DNA from: Bacillus sp. V5-8f
Lineage (GTDB): Bacteria; Bacillota; Bacilli; Bacillales; DSM-1321
DNA: 64,000 bases
Assembly (NCBI RefSeq): GCF_002863565.1
Contig: NZ_PGUW01000004.1
Location: forward strand, 372,001 to 436,000
Direction of reading: 5' to 3'
Positions 1 to 8,900 of the stretch are shown here, in pieces. Each line of letters starts with the position of its first letter. The stretch's first letter is position 1. A model generated the notes under the pieces. The model saw only the letters and a list, made by a program, of their open reading frames with translations, was not told the origin of the DNA and ran no database searches. A program made the position numbers and the translations under genes.

Positions 1-1172
1 CCGAAAAATGTTAGGACAACTGCAGTGGCAAGTGTTAGATGGAAATGCCCAGTTACCCAGATTGTGTTATGCACAACCTGGTTCATTTGGTGCGATGCGT
101 TCACCATTCCGCCTGCGCCTGCTGGGATAAATGCAACCATTCCAATAAAAGGCACTGTAAATCTTGCATCACCCCAAGGGAGCTTTTTAAGCCATCCGAA
201 TAATCCTTTTGCTCCTTTTTGGCGTCCGTATGTTTCAAATGTCCCAAACAAAGAGAACGCTGTCATTAACGATGGAATGACAACTAGGAATGTTAAGGCA
301 ACCTGCAAGAACTTCCATACTGGATCAATGCCAGGTTCGGTTAATTGATGGTGAAAACCAACAGGAATAGAGAATAGCAAGAATAAGATGAAAGACATTC
401 GTGCCAATGAATCTGAAAAAATTTTGGCGCCAATAATTTTTGGGATGATTACGTACCAGCACATATAAGCAGGCAATAACCAGAAATATACAAGCGGATG
501 CCCAAAATACCAGAAAAGGGTACGGCTAATCAAAACATCAATCGTTTCCACAAGGCCTAACGACCAAGGAAGCATTTGCAAAAGCACTGTAGCGGCCACA
601 CCAATGGTTGCGACAATCCAAAGAAGTGTATTGACTACTACCATGAAGCTTAATAATGGGCTTACTTTGCCGGGATTGTTTCTGCGCCATCTTATATACG
701 AAGTAAGCAAAGCTCCACCTCCAATCCAGCTGCCCACTACGATTAACGTCAATCCGCCATAGAAGATAGGATGGGCCTGGAGCGGTGCATAGAAAGTAAA
801 AAGTACAGATGCTTTATTTAACAAAACCATCGCCGCAGCCATGGACGTTCCAATTGTCATTAACCAGAAACCAGCCCATCCGGACTTTCTTGCCCCGTTT
901 GACAAGGTACCGGCTGTACGGCTCATTGCTGCTATTTGGAACCCAATAATAAAGAATGTTGTAAGGACAAGTCCCAGTAATACACCATGGACGGTTAATA
1001 CTTGATAGTAAGTAATCGGGGCAGGGAGCTCGAACTTTCCCGAACGCACTAACACCTGGAAAAGCCCTGCAAGGCCTCCAAGCGCTAATGCAATAAACGC
1101 AACATAGAAATGGGCCATGGATAGCCTGGCATCGCGCGGGTTCACTTTATTTATTCCGGCTGTGCTTTTCAT
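1..1172 (-). CDS. ba3-type cytochrome c oxidase subunit I (partial, C-terminus outside window)
   Basis: Catalytic haem-copper subunit of a terminal oxidase that reduces O2 to water and pumps protons across the membrane. About 390 codons are visible and the 3' end lies beyond base 1. Translating the minus strand from ATG 1172 gives the family signatures in order: VHGVLLGL (haem ligand His), WYFGHPLVYFW (CuB His and cross-linked Tyr), HHQLTEPG, and WVTGHFHLTLAT with the His pair for high-spin haem and CuB. The sequence is closer to b(o/a)3-type enzymes than to caa3 or quinol oxidases. The ATG overlaps the stop of subunit II (TAATG), so the two are translationally coupled. The family call is from motifs; the haem type is inferred. 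Confidence 0.93.
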   Translation of the reverse strand, partial: MKSTAGINKVNPRDARLSMAHFYVAFIALALGGLAGLFQVLVRSGKFELPAPITYYQVLTVHGVLLGLVLTTFFIIGFQIAAMSRTAGTLSNGARKSGWAGFWLMTIGTSMAAAMVLLNKASVLFTFYAPLQAHPIFYGGLTLIVVGSWIGGGALLTSYIRWRRNNPGKVSPLLSFMVVVNTLLWIVATIGVAATVLLQMLPWSLGLVETIDVLISRTLFWYFGHPLVYFWLLPAYMCWYVIIPKIIGAKIFSDSLARMSFILFLLFSIPVGFHHQLTEPGIDPVWKFLQVALTFLVVIPSLMTAFSLFGTFETYGRQKGAKGLFGWLKKLPWGDARFTVPFIGMVAFIPAGAGGMVNASHQMNQVVHNTIWVTGHFHLTLATAVVLTFF

Positions 1173-1648
1173 TATTTAACCACCTCAATTCTGGAGCTCA
1201 TCATATGGTGACCAACACCACAATATTCATTACATAGAATTAGGAATTCCCCTGTCTTGTTGAATGTGGTAACATATTCGCTGACATAACCCGGTTCAAG
1301 CATCATATTGATATTTGTTCCAGCCACTTCAAAACCATGGATGACATCCTTCGTGGTCGCCATGACCTTTACCTTTGATCCCTTGGGAACTTCAACTTTT
1401 GCCGGATTGTAGGAAAATGCGGATGCAACGAACACTAATTCATAGTCCCAATCCTTGCCTTCAACCTTGTTAAGCCCTGGTTTATTGAAAGGCTTAGTAG
1501 TATCTACCTTTTGGGGATCTATCGTGGTTAAACAACTAGGCGGTTGGTTCCCCATGAAGAATGCGCTTACACCAACGACGGTAAGGAACAGAAGAAGCGA
1601 CCCTATACCGAACACGAGCCAAAATTTTTCGAACTTATGCATATGCAT
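1172..1648 (-). CDS. ba3-type cytochrome c oxidase subunit II (CuA)
   Basis: Accepts electrons from cytochrome c through a binuclear CuA centre and passes them to subunit I. The 158-residue protein has one N-terminal membrane segment (residues about 8-32) and an extracellular cupredoxin domain. CuA ligands are visible: a His in VIHGFEV, then the C-terminal LCNEYCGVGHHMM with two Cys, Glu, His and Met. That short single-span form is typical of ba3 oxidases. A GGGGGA ribosome site precedes ATG 1648. It lies between the IIa and I genes in a three-gene operon. The Sco protein at 42669 is a plausible CuA assembly factor, although it is encoded far away. Confidence 0.94.
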   Translation of the reverse strand: MHMHKFEKFWLVFGIGSLLLFLTVVGVSAFFMGNQPPSCLTTIDPQKVDTTKPFNKPGLNKVEGKDWDYELVFVASAFSYNPAKVEVPKGSKVKVMATTKDVIHGFEVAGTNINMMLEPGYVSEYVTTFNKTGEFLILCNEYCGVGHHMMSSRIEVVK

Positions 1649-1668
1649 AATTTTTCCCCCTTACATTC

Positions 1669-1821
1669 CTATAAACGGTCCAAATACAAGAAATACACAC
1701 TGACCCATGTAATGATGAGAATAAATCCAAGAATGAAAACGGATGCAAGAGTTCCAGTAAGCGAAGAATGGTTATCCTCCACTTTTGTTCGGGTTTTGGT
1801 GTTTAATTCTGGTGACGCCAT
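1669..1821 (-). CDS. cytochrome c oxidase subunit IIa-like small membrane protein
   Basis: A 50-residue single-span protein: a polar N-terminus (MASPELNTKTRTK...), one hydrophobic helix (residues about 24-46) and a short basic tail. Position directly upstream of a ba3-type subunit II, length and topology match subunit IIa of ba3 oxidases, which supplies a helix missing from the one-span subunit II. A strong GGAAGGAG ribosome site stands 6 bases before ATG 1821. It is the first gene of the operon, 20 bases from subunit II. The assignment rests on context and shape rather than long sequence motifs. Confidence 0.8.
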   Translation of the reverse strand: MASPELNTKTRTKVEDNHSSLTGTLASVFILGFILIITWVSVYFLYLDRL

Positions 1822-2112
1822 ATTTTTCACTCCTTCCTAGAAAATTCAGAAATTGGATGTGTACATTCTCATCATACAAGACAATTTGTTAGATTCTAGT
1901 TGGTTTTTCTCGTTTCACATATTGTTCAATCTATACTTATTTAACATGATAATAGGGGAAATTTGATTTAGCAGTGACTTTCATCACTTTTTCCATTTAT
2001 GAAGTTGTGAAAGAAATGTGATGTTACGATTAGTCTTAAAAATTCTTAAAATTGTTTATTGCCTTCACGGCTTTACAATAAAAGGAATGTACAACCAGTT
2101 TAGACCAAAATA
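1822..2112. other. cox operon upstream region
   Basis: Intergenic region between the minus-strand oxidase operon and the broken permease gene. It must hold the oxidase promoter, but I see no clear -35/-10 pair. It contains an FNR/CRP-like palindrome at 1974-1987 and a direct TGTGA repeat near 2006-2020. No open reading frame is convincing here. Confidence 0.5.
1974..1987. promoter_or_regulatory. FNR/CRP-like palindrome GTGA-N6-TCAC
   Basis: GTGACTTTCATCAC is a perfect GTGA-N6-TCAC inverted repeat, the core of the Bacillus Fnr site (TGTGA-N6-TCACA). It lies about 150 bases upstream of the oxidase operon, where oxygen-dependent control would make sense. A single palindrome this short may arise by chance. 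Confidence 0.35.
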
Positions 2113-2167
2113 AGCCAAGGAATCTTGCTTCACTCCGGAATGGGTAAGAGCAGGGTCCTTGGCTTTT
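2113..2167 (+). terminator. long terminator-like hairpin
   Basis: AGCCAAGGA (2113-2121) pairs perfectly with TCCTTGGCT (2156-2164) and is followed by a short T run. The 34-base loop contains a second imperfect stem (about 2123-2130 with 2148-2154). It immediately precedes the remnant permease reading frame. It could be a relict attenuator or terminator left after deletion of the 5' part of that gene. No known riboswitch core is recognisable. Confidence 0.4.
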
Positions 2168-2738
2168 ATGATTCTGGTAGCGATAGTTAGTTTGGTGGAA
2201 TCGACTGAAGTTTTTTATGCGCTAGGGGAGATTTGAAAAAAGGAAGTATCGCAGGAGAAGTTGGAGAAGGGTTATCGGGCAGAAGGGCTAGCCATCATTC
2301 TTGGTGGTTTCTTTAATGCGTTTGGATACACAACTTATTCCCAAAATGTCGGTGTCCTGCAGATTTCAGGTGTAAAGAGCAAAAATGTCATTTATACAAT
2401 GGCCTGCATGCTTATCTTGATTGGATTCCTCAAAAATTGGATCTCTGACTACGATCATTCCATCCGCTGTGCTTGGAGGGGCAATGATTGCAATGTTCGG
2501 TATGGTCATGGCATATGGTATCAAGATGCTTAGCAGCGTGGATTTTACTTCCAAGGAAAATTTTTTGACTATTGCTTGTTCTGTAGGAATGGGACTTGGC
2601 GTTACAGCAGTGCCGGATTTATTTGCTAAAATGCCTGAAAGCGTTCAGATCCTTACAGGTAATGGTATTGTAGCAGGAAGCCTAACAGCTATTTTAATGA
2701 AAGTATTCTTTAATATTGAAAAAATAACAAAAAAATAG
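2168..2738 (+). pseudogene. pbuX: xanthine/uracil-type (NCS2) permease remnant, probably former pbuX
   Basis: Only the C-terminal half (about 190 codons of a usual 430 or so) remains. The frame beginning at 2168 reads LVAIVSLVES and then meets an in-frame TGA at 2234-2236 in place of a sense codon. The same frame continues with GYRAEGLAIILGGFFNAFGY and SQNVGVLQISGVKS, typical NCS2 purine permease motifs. Near 2430 two bases appear lost, so the rest (KIGSLTTIIPSAVLGGAM...) is in another frame and ends at TAG 2738. In B. subtilis the xanthine permease gene pbuX sits directly upstream of bpsA, the same position as here, which supports the identity. Loss of function is evident from the sequence; loss of the 5' half is inferred. 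Confidence 0.85.
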
Positions 2739-2779
2739 AAATAGTTACTGTTACGGAACAGAGAGTAAGTTAAAACAAC

Positions 2780-2826
2780 GCTGTCTACCATTTACTTTTG
2801 TTAGTAAACTGTGTAGACAGCTTTTT
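2780..2826 (+). terminator. rho-independent terminator after permease remnant
   Basis: GCTGTCTAC (2780-2788) pairs with GTAGACAGC (2813-2821), followed by TTTTT. An inner TTAC/GTAA pairing extends the stem. It follows the permease remnant stop by about 40 bases and is intact although the gene is not. Confidence 0.85.
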
Positions 2827-2888
2827 ATCTCTAAGTTTTTTGGAAAATATGACGTTTGCAGTGAAAAGGGCTGCCAATGAGTCGTCAT

Positions 2889-3254
2889 TCATGATTTAGC
2901 CGAAAGCTCAGGGAATGTAATAGGCGTTGACAGAGAATGACCGTCCTTGTAAGAACGAAAGGATACTATACTTTGTTCACCTGTGCAAGCATCCAGATGC
3001 AGGACGGCAGAATTCTTCTTTTCCATATAATATTCAATATCCCCATCCCTTAGCCGGTAAAAGGAGTACATTTGTCCTAACATCGGCTTGCCGCTTCGTT
3101 TAGTGTCAGGATGGTTCTCAATGTACCCGGCCAATTGGCTCAACGTTATAGAAGAAGTACCTGTGATAGAAAATATCGCTTCTTTCACATTTGCGGTAGC
3201 TTGGCCTATAGTGGCTTTCGCTTTGTCAATGACTTGATTCAAAAAACTGTTCAT
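2889..3254 (-). CDS. hypothetical protein, 121 aa
   Basis: I do not recognise this family. The protein is soluble with no signal peptide. The first 40 residues are likely helical (NSFLNQVIDKAKATIGQATA), and the rest looks mixed alpha/beta with a pair of Cys-free strands and the segment SFYRLRDGDIEYYMEKKNSA. A strong AAGGAGGAGG ribosome site precedes ATG 3254, which supports real expression. It is convergent with the permease remnant and stands alone. Confidence 0.65.
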   Translation of the reverse strand: MNSFLNQVIDKAKATIGQATANVKEAIFSITGTSSITLSQLAGYIENHPDTKRSGKPMLGQMYSFYRLRDGDIEYYMEKKNSAVLHLDACTGEQSIVSFRSYKDGHSLSTPITFPELSAKS

Positions 3255-3454
3255 GTTTTGCCTCCTCCTTGCCTAAATAATTAAACTTCTTTTTTGTAAT
3301 TCCCAATTATCAAGCTCGTAAACAATTAAGTACAAACAGCAGCATAAAATTATGGATATACCTTAAAACTGCTATCTTAAAAAAATAAATGAGTGGAACT
3401 AATTAAGTCACTTTTGCATAGAATGAAATAATATTAGTTGAAGGGGACTGTAGC

Positions 3455-3589
3455 ATGATGGAGCAAAAATACTGCGTGTACTGCCGGACCTTGCATAATG
3501 AAGAAAGCAGTTGCCGTGTATGTGGGAAAGAGGACTTTCAATCAATTGAAATTAACGTTCAGTTCCAGAAAAATCGAGAAGGTGAATAG
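3455..3589 (+). CDS. zinc-ribbon micro-protein, 44 aa
   Basis: The 44-codon frame has two CxxC pairs (YCVYC and SCRVCG) separated by nine residues, the layout of a rubredoxin-like zinc ribbon or knuckle. A GAAGGGG ribosome site precedes ATG 3455 (a second ATG follows at once), and a strong terminator follows the stop, so the unit is a self-contained monocistronic gene. The C-terminal half is acidic/polar. Function is unknown; such ribbons bind Zn and often mediate protein or nucleic acid contacts. Confidence 0.7.
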   Translation: MMEQKYCVYCRTLHNEESSCRVCGKEDFQSIEINVQFQKNREGE

Positions 3590-3597
3590 TTTTGGGT

Positions 3598-3645
3598 AAA
3601 TCAGGTTGAACCCTCTTAGCACAAGAGAACAGCCTGATTTTTTTT
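3598..3645 (+). terminator. terminator of the zinc-ribbon gene
   Basis: AAATCAGG (3598-3605) pairs with CCTGATTT (3633-3640), with a nested CTCTT/AAGAG stem (3613-3617 with 3623-3627), followed by a run of T to 3645. Confidence 0.85.
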
Positions 3646-3946
3646 CGGAATAAAAGATCATATATAATGGTTCTATATTGTCTTTGAACTGAACCAAAGC
3701 TGGCCAACCGGTAGGTGTCTACCCCTTTTTGGGCATTTCAATTTTGAAAAGAATGTTGTTGTGCTATTTAATACATTCGTTATTGTTAAACTGGCAGCCA
3801 TGATGAGCCTCCGAACATTTTAAACAATAATAACAATGAATAGGTAGAATATACGTTTTAAATGTTAAAAAATGGGGAACTTTCAAGATATTATCACGGA
3901 AAATGCGGAATAGTAAACATAATAATGTTGTAAAGGTGTGAATTCA
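3646..3946. other. intergenic region before bpsA
   Basis: No gene seen. It holds a short GGTAG-GTGT-CTACC hairpin (3710-3723) followed by CC and T5, and AT-rich partly inverted stretches (TTCGTTATTGTT near 3777 and AACAATAATAACAATGAA near 3823). These may be promoter or operator elements of bpsA, but no clear promoter is visible. Confidence 0.4.
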
Positions 3947-5035
3947 TTGCCTTATATTCTTTCGTCTTCCCATATCAAGTTACCTCATAAAATAACCCAG
4001 GAAGCTGTTATGGAATTTGCCAGGGAAATGTTTGGTTCTTCCTATAAGAATCTGGAAAGGCTTTTACGGGTTTTTAAAAACGGCCAAGTTAAAACGCGCT
4101 ATTTTTCAAAGAATATAGAATGGTTTAACGGGGAGCACAGTTTTGAGGAAACAAATGAAGTTTATATGGAGCAAGCGGTGCATTACGGGTGCCAGGCAGT
4201 AGTAGAATGCTTGGGCAATTTGGACTTTCTACAAAGAGTTATTGAACCAGAGGAGATCAATGCATTTTTTTACATATCAAGCACCGGATTGGCTACACCA
4301 ACAATCGATGCCAGAATCATGAATTTGCTTCCGTTTAGAGACAACACAAAAAGAATTCCGATCTGGGGGCTTGGATGTGCGGGAGGGGCAGCCGGATTGT
4401 CAAGGGCATTTGAATATTGCAAAGCCTTTCCAGATGCTCTGGCCCTTGTTCTTTGTGTGGAGCTTTGTAGCTTGACCTTTCAGAAGGATGATGTTTCAAA
4501 AAGTAATATAATTGGAACCTCCCTATTCTCCGACGGGATCGGCTGTGCGCTGATTGCCGGAGACGAGGTACAAAGAGAATTGCTTTCTAAACAGGCTGCT
4601 AAACCGAATATACTGTCCACCAGATCTACATTAATGAGAGACTCACTTGATGTCATGGGATGGGATGTAAAGGATAAGGGACTGCATGTTGTGTTCTCAA
4701 AAGATATTCCGACTATTATAAAAGAATGGTTAAAACCAAATGTAGAAGGTTTCTTAACGGATCATGGACTATCCTTGCAAGACGTAGAACATTTTATTGC
4801 GCACCCAGGGGGCATGAAAGTAATTCAAGCGTATGAAGAGGCATTAGGATTTGATGAGCAAAAAACGGAAATTTCAATGAAGATCCTACAGGATTATGGA
4901 AATATGTCGTCAGCTACGATTTTATACGTGCTCGAACAGTTTCTGCATAAAGAGCCGAGAAAAGGTGATTATGGCCTCGCCGCCGCTCTTGGTCCCGGAT
5001 TTTCGTCCGAGTTGTTATTGATGAGGTGGGAATAG
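3947..5035 (+). CDS. bpsA: type III polyketide synthase (alkylpyrone synthase)
   Basis: Chalcone-synthase-like enzyme that extends fatty acyl-CoA with malonyl-CoA to make triketide or tetraketide alkylpyrones. The catalytic triad is visible: Cys in WGLGCAGGAAG, His in HFIAHPGG and Asn in YGNMSSAT. Length (about 362 aa) matches B. subtilis BpsA (BcsA). I prefer the TTG at 3947 as start: AAGGTG lies 8 bases upstream and the protein then begins MPYILSSS as in relatives. The GTG at 3938 lies on top of that ribosome site. The gene overlaps bpsB by one base (TAGTG), and the pair is a conserved operon for methylated alkylpyrones. Confidence 0.92.
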   Translation: MPYILSSSHIKLPHKITQEAVMEFAREMFGSSYKNLERLLRVFKNGQVKTRYFSKNIEWFNGEHSFEETNEVYMEQAVHYGCQAVVECLGNLDFLQRVIEPEEINAFFYISSTGLATPTIDARIMNLLPFRDNTKRIPIWGLGCAGGAAGLSRAFEYCKAFPDALALVLCVELCSLTFQKDDVSKSNIIGTSLFSDGIGCALIAGDEVQRELLSKQAAKPNILSTRSTLMRDSLDVMGWDVKDKGLHVVFSKDIPTIIKEWLKPNVEGFLTDHGLSLQDVEHFIAHPGGMKVIQAYEEALGFDEQKTEISMKILQDYGNMSSATILYVLEQFLHKEPRKGDYGLAAALGPGFSSELLLMRWE

Positions 5036-5574
5036 TGTTTTTTTTGCTGTTTATTTCAATTGTCGGCATGCAGCGTCTTCTTGAATTAAAGATTGCGAAG
5101 CGAAATGAACGATGGATGAAGGCGCAGGGAGCCATTGAATTCGGTAAGTCCCACTATCCGTGGATGGTTATGATGCATATAGGCTTCTTCACTATATTAA
5201 TTTTGGAAGTTTCGTTAAGAGGTTTTGGTCTCTCATCTATATGGCCGTTTTGGATTGTTCTTTTTATCCTGGTCCAGTTAATAAGGGGATGGATTATTAC
5301 ATCTCTTGGAAAGTTCTGGAATACAAAAATTATTGTCCTCCCGAAGTCCGAAATTACTGCAAAAGGCCCGTATAAGTTCATGAAGCATCCAAATTACCTA
5401 GTGGTTGCCGTAGAAATTATTGTAATCTGCCTGCTGTTCAATGCCTATTTTACAGGCGCTTTGTTTACTTTATTGAACATGTGGATGATGGCCGTCCGCA
5501 TTCCAGAGGAAGAGAACGCTTTGGGAAACCTGACCAGGTATAATACCGTTTTTGCACAAAAAACTGAAAAGTGA
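5035..5574 (+). CDS. bpsB: isoprenylcysteine carboxyl methyltransferase family protein (alkylpyrone O-methyltransferase)
   Basis: Membrane methyltransferase of the ICMT/PEMT family that in B. subtilis (BpsB, formerly YpbQ) methylates the alkylpyrones made by BpsA. Three to four hydrophobic segments are visible. The family's C-terminal signature is present: GPYKFMKHPNYLVV, then RIPEEE near the end (SAM-binding region). GTG 5035 has GAGGTGG five bases upstream and overlaps the bpsA stop, giving translational coupling; a GTG at 5026 is also in frame but has no spacing to a ribosome site. About 179 aa. Confidence 0.88.
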   Translation: MFFLLFISIVGMQRLLELKIAKRNERWMKAQGAIEFGKSHYPWMVMMHIGFFTILILEVSLRGFGLSSIWPFWIVLFILVQLIRGWIITSLGKFWNTKIIVLPKSEITAKGPYKFMKHPNYLVVAVEIIVICLLFNAYFTGALFTLLNMWMMAVRIPEEENALGNLTRYNTVFAQKTEK

Positions 5575-5593
5575 AAAATTTGAATCTTCTCAT

Positions 5594-5648
5594 TGAAAAT
5601 GATTATCGTTCATGATAATATTAACACTGAAGATGAAAATTATTCTCA
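5594..5648 (+). promoter_or_regulatory. two Fur-box-like operators
   Basis: TGAAAATGATTATCG (5594-5608) and TGAAAATTATTCTCA (5634-5648) each match 12 of 14 positions of the Bacillus 7-1-7 Fur box TGATAAT-N-ATTATCA. The first overlaps a further perfect inverted repeat ATTATC-N6-GATAAT (5602-5619). Both lie within 100 bases upstream of the small gene at 5688, so that gene is probably repressed by Fur with iron. Related paralogues PerR and Zur recognise similar boxes. Confidence 0.7.
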
Positions 5649-5687
5649 ATGAATAAACAACCAGAATAGAAAAGGACGGTGTTCTTT

Positions 5688-5846
5688 ATGATTTTACTAT
5701 TCGTTTTATTGACGATTGTTTCATATTTATTGGTGATGAGATACGTACTGAGGAATATCCAGCAGCCTGTACAAACTGCTCCTCAACATACATACATACA
5801 AGAACCAACAAGGACAGAATTGGTTCCAGCAGCTACAACCAGGTAA
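5688..5846 (+). CDS. small single-span membrane protein, 52 aa, likely Fur-controlled
   Basis: The protein starts with a hydrophobic helix (MILLFVLLTIVSYLLVM) followed by a polar 33-residue tail rich in Gln, Thr and Pro. AAGGACGG stands 8 bases before ATG 5688. The gene is monocistronic, with two Fur-like boxes in front and a terminator that overlaps its stop codon. I do not recognise the family; it does not resemble the basic Fbp peptides. A role in the iron-limited membrane is inferred from the operators only. Confidence 0.72.
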   Translation: MILLFVLLTIVSYLLVMRYVLRNIQQPVQTAPQHTYIQEPTRTELVPAATTR

Positions 5847-5867
5847 AGATACATACCTGGTTTTTTT
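5837..5867 (+). terminator. terminator overlapping a stop codon
   Basis: AACCAGGTA (5837-5845) pairs with TACCTGGTT (5854-5862), followed by T5. The left arm contains the end of the small membrane protein gene. Confidence 0.9.
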
Positions 5868-5967
5868 ATGGCTTTTTATTTTTTTAATAAATATAGGAAA
5901 CCAAAACGAAATCGATTACAATAATATGAGTATTAACAATACTCAAACGACTAAGGGGAAAGCATAA

Positions 5968-8900
5968 ATGGTCCAACAATCAACAAAACAGGAAAACAAT
6001 TTAGAATCTTTAATTTCACTGTATGAGGCGTTCGAGTCCGGAAAGGATTCTTCAAATGCCGCCAAAATAAAGCAATTGATCCTGAAGCTACATAAAAGGG
6101 AGACAACGATCGCTTTTTGCGGGCATTTTTCCGCCGGCAAATCCAGTATGATCAATTATTTGCTAGGTAACGATGTTCTTCCTTCCAGCCCGATCCCAAC
6201 AAGTGCGAATACAGTTAAACTCCAACGCGGCGATGATTATGCGAAGGTGTATTACTATAACGCCAAGCCTGTCCTTTTTCCTGCACCCTATGATTACAGA
6301 GAGGTAAAAGCTTTTTGTAAAGACGGGAACAGCGTATCTTCGATTACTATCAGTTCCAGTGAATTTCCTCTGCCTGATACTTGCGCGGTCATGGATACCC
6401 CTGGAATAGATTCAACTGATGATGCGCATCGGGTTGCCACTGAATCGGCGCTTCATTTGGCAGATGTAATCTTTTATGTAATGGACTACAACCATGTACA
6501 ATCAGAAGTGAATTTCCATTTTACAAAAGAATTGCAAGAAGCAAATAAAAACATTTACTTGATCATCAATATGATCGATAAGCACGAGGACACTGAACTT
6601 AGTTTTCAGGAATTCAAGAGCTCTGTTATTGACGCCTTTGCTAACTGGGGAGTTTACCCAAGTGGGTTTTTCTTCACGTCTCTAAGGGATCTGGAAAATG
6701 AAAATAATCAGATTGAGGAAGTGAAGGATTTTATCTTTAAACAGGGGGAAATGGGAGAGGAAGCAAGTATTCGATCTGCAATGGAAGCTGCTGGCAGGCT
6801 TGTGGAAGACCATACAATCCGCTTCAGGGAAGCACTGGAGGAGGAGAATGCGCCATCACTGGAAATTTTGGCGGAGCTCCCAGCGGAGAAACAACAGGAA
6901 GTTACCAGCCGCCTGTTTTCCCTAAATGAAAAAAAGAATATGATAAATGAGCTTCCAGAGCACGTAAAAAAGGAATTTCTTGATGGACTGGAATCAATCC
7001 TGAAAAACGCTTATATCATGCCGGCACAAACAAGGGATTTGGCAGTTCGATATTTGGAGTCCAACCAACCCGAATTCAAGGTAGGGTTGTTTTTCTCAAA
7101 AAAGAAAACAGAAGAGGAACGGGAAAAGAGAGAGCAAGCATTCCTATCCGACCTTCAGGAAAAAGTAAAAACCCAGCTCGATTGGCATTTAAAGGAACTG
7201 GCAAGAGGCACCCTCAAGGAAGCTGGGATTTTTGACAGTGCGCTTGAAAAGGCAGGACAAGGAATAGAGGTAATGGTTTCTAAAGAAATACTTGTTAATT
7301 CCCAAAAGTCTCAGGTAAATATTACTGGGGAATATGTTCTGAATTACACAAATGAGATTGCTTCTGCGGTAAAAAAGGCTGCAAGGAATGAAGCAGACCG
7401 CTTTCTTGAAGCACTTGTCACTTTTTTAAGAAATAACACTTTTGGGGAAATAGATTCTATTGAACAAGAATTGAAAAGCTATGCTCGTTATCAACAAGCT
7501 ATTGAAACGGTGTCATTACTGAAAGATACCGTGGAACAAAGAAAAAGGACGCTTTTTGATATACTTGCACACAGAGGGCTATCCCAGGAAATTATGAACT
7601 CGGGGAAGCTGCTCGAAAAATGGCTAAGTGAAGAAAACGATGTAACCGTCCTTCATACCGATATAGCAGCGGCCAACCGACAATGTCGGGAAGATACCCT
7701 GCAAAGGGATATAAAAGATCTGCCTGATTCTTCTGAAGCGACCGTTGTAAAAGAGGAGCAAAAATCCCAAGATGTGACCGGAAAGGACAAATTGCATAAA
7801 ACTTCTACTGCGTTAGAGAAAGCCGCGGGGCTGATTCAGCCTTTGAAGGGTTTTCAATCCTTGTACAATGAGCTGAAAGAGAAAGCGACACGGCTAAATT
7901 CTCAAACCTTTACTGTCGCACTTTTTGGAGCGTTCAGTGCCGGGAAATCATCGTTCGCGAACGCAATGATGGGTGAAAGTGTATTGCCTGTATCGCCAAA
8001 TCCGACTACTGCGGCAATTAATAAAATCATGGCGCCAAACGATCAGAATGCCCACGGTACAGCAACTATAACGCTGAAGACCGCAGAAATGCTGCTAGAG
8101 GACGTGTCAATTGCCCTTTCCGCATATGACATCACAGCAGGTTCTCTGGATGAGGCTTATCAGATGGCAGGTGAGCTGTTAAATCAATCTTCAGTCGGGG
8201 ATACTGGTACGATACACCTATCATTTATTAAAGCTTTTGTGAAAGGCTATCCTGAATACCAAGATAAATTTGGCGCAAACTTTCAAGTTGGGATCGACGG
8301 CTTTAAAAGCTTTGCGGCAGAGGAATCAAAATCGTGTTTTGTAGATTTAATTGAGCTGTACTATGACTGTGAATTAACGAAACAGGGAATCGTGCTTGTA
8401 GATACGCCGGGGGCCGATTCAATCAATGCTCGTCATACGGGAGCAGCGTTCGAATATATAAAAAATTCAGATGCCATACTTTTTGTGACTTACTATAACC
8501 ATCCGTTTTCAAGGGCTGACAGAGAATTTCTCATCCAGCTCGGCCGTGTAAAGGATTCCTTTTCAATGGATAAGATGTTTTTTATCGTTAATGCTGTTGA
8601 TTTGGCGCAAACCAGTGAAGAGCTTGAGGAAGTGACAGAATATGTAAAGGGACAGCTGAATGGTTTTGGCATCAGATTTCCTAAACTGTTCCCACTCTCA
8701 AGCAAGGGGGCACTTGCAGAAAAATTGGAAGGCAAGCCGTTTTCCCATCATTTTCTACATGATAGTGGACTCCCTAATTTTGAGTTGAAATTCAAAGAAT
8801 TTATCGAGAATGATTTAACCTTGCTTGCCATACAGTCTTCCCAGGCAGCACTATCAAGAGTGTTACAGCTTCTGGAAGACGTTATTGCTACCGCCCTCCA

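Noticed and set aside
25-348. 107-codon plus-strand frame
   Set aside because: Antisense to the cytochrome oxidase subunit I gene, whose reverse-strand translation shows the full set of haem and copper motifs.
3710-3730. GGTAG-GTGT-CTACC followed by T5 as a terminator
   Set aside because: Short stem with no upstream gene needing it, since the zinc-ribbon gene already has a strong terminator; left as a note in the intergenic entry.
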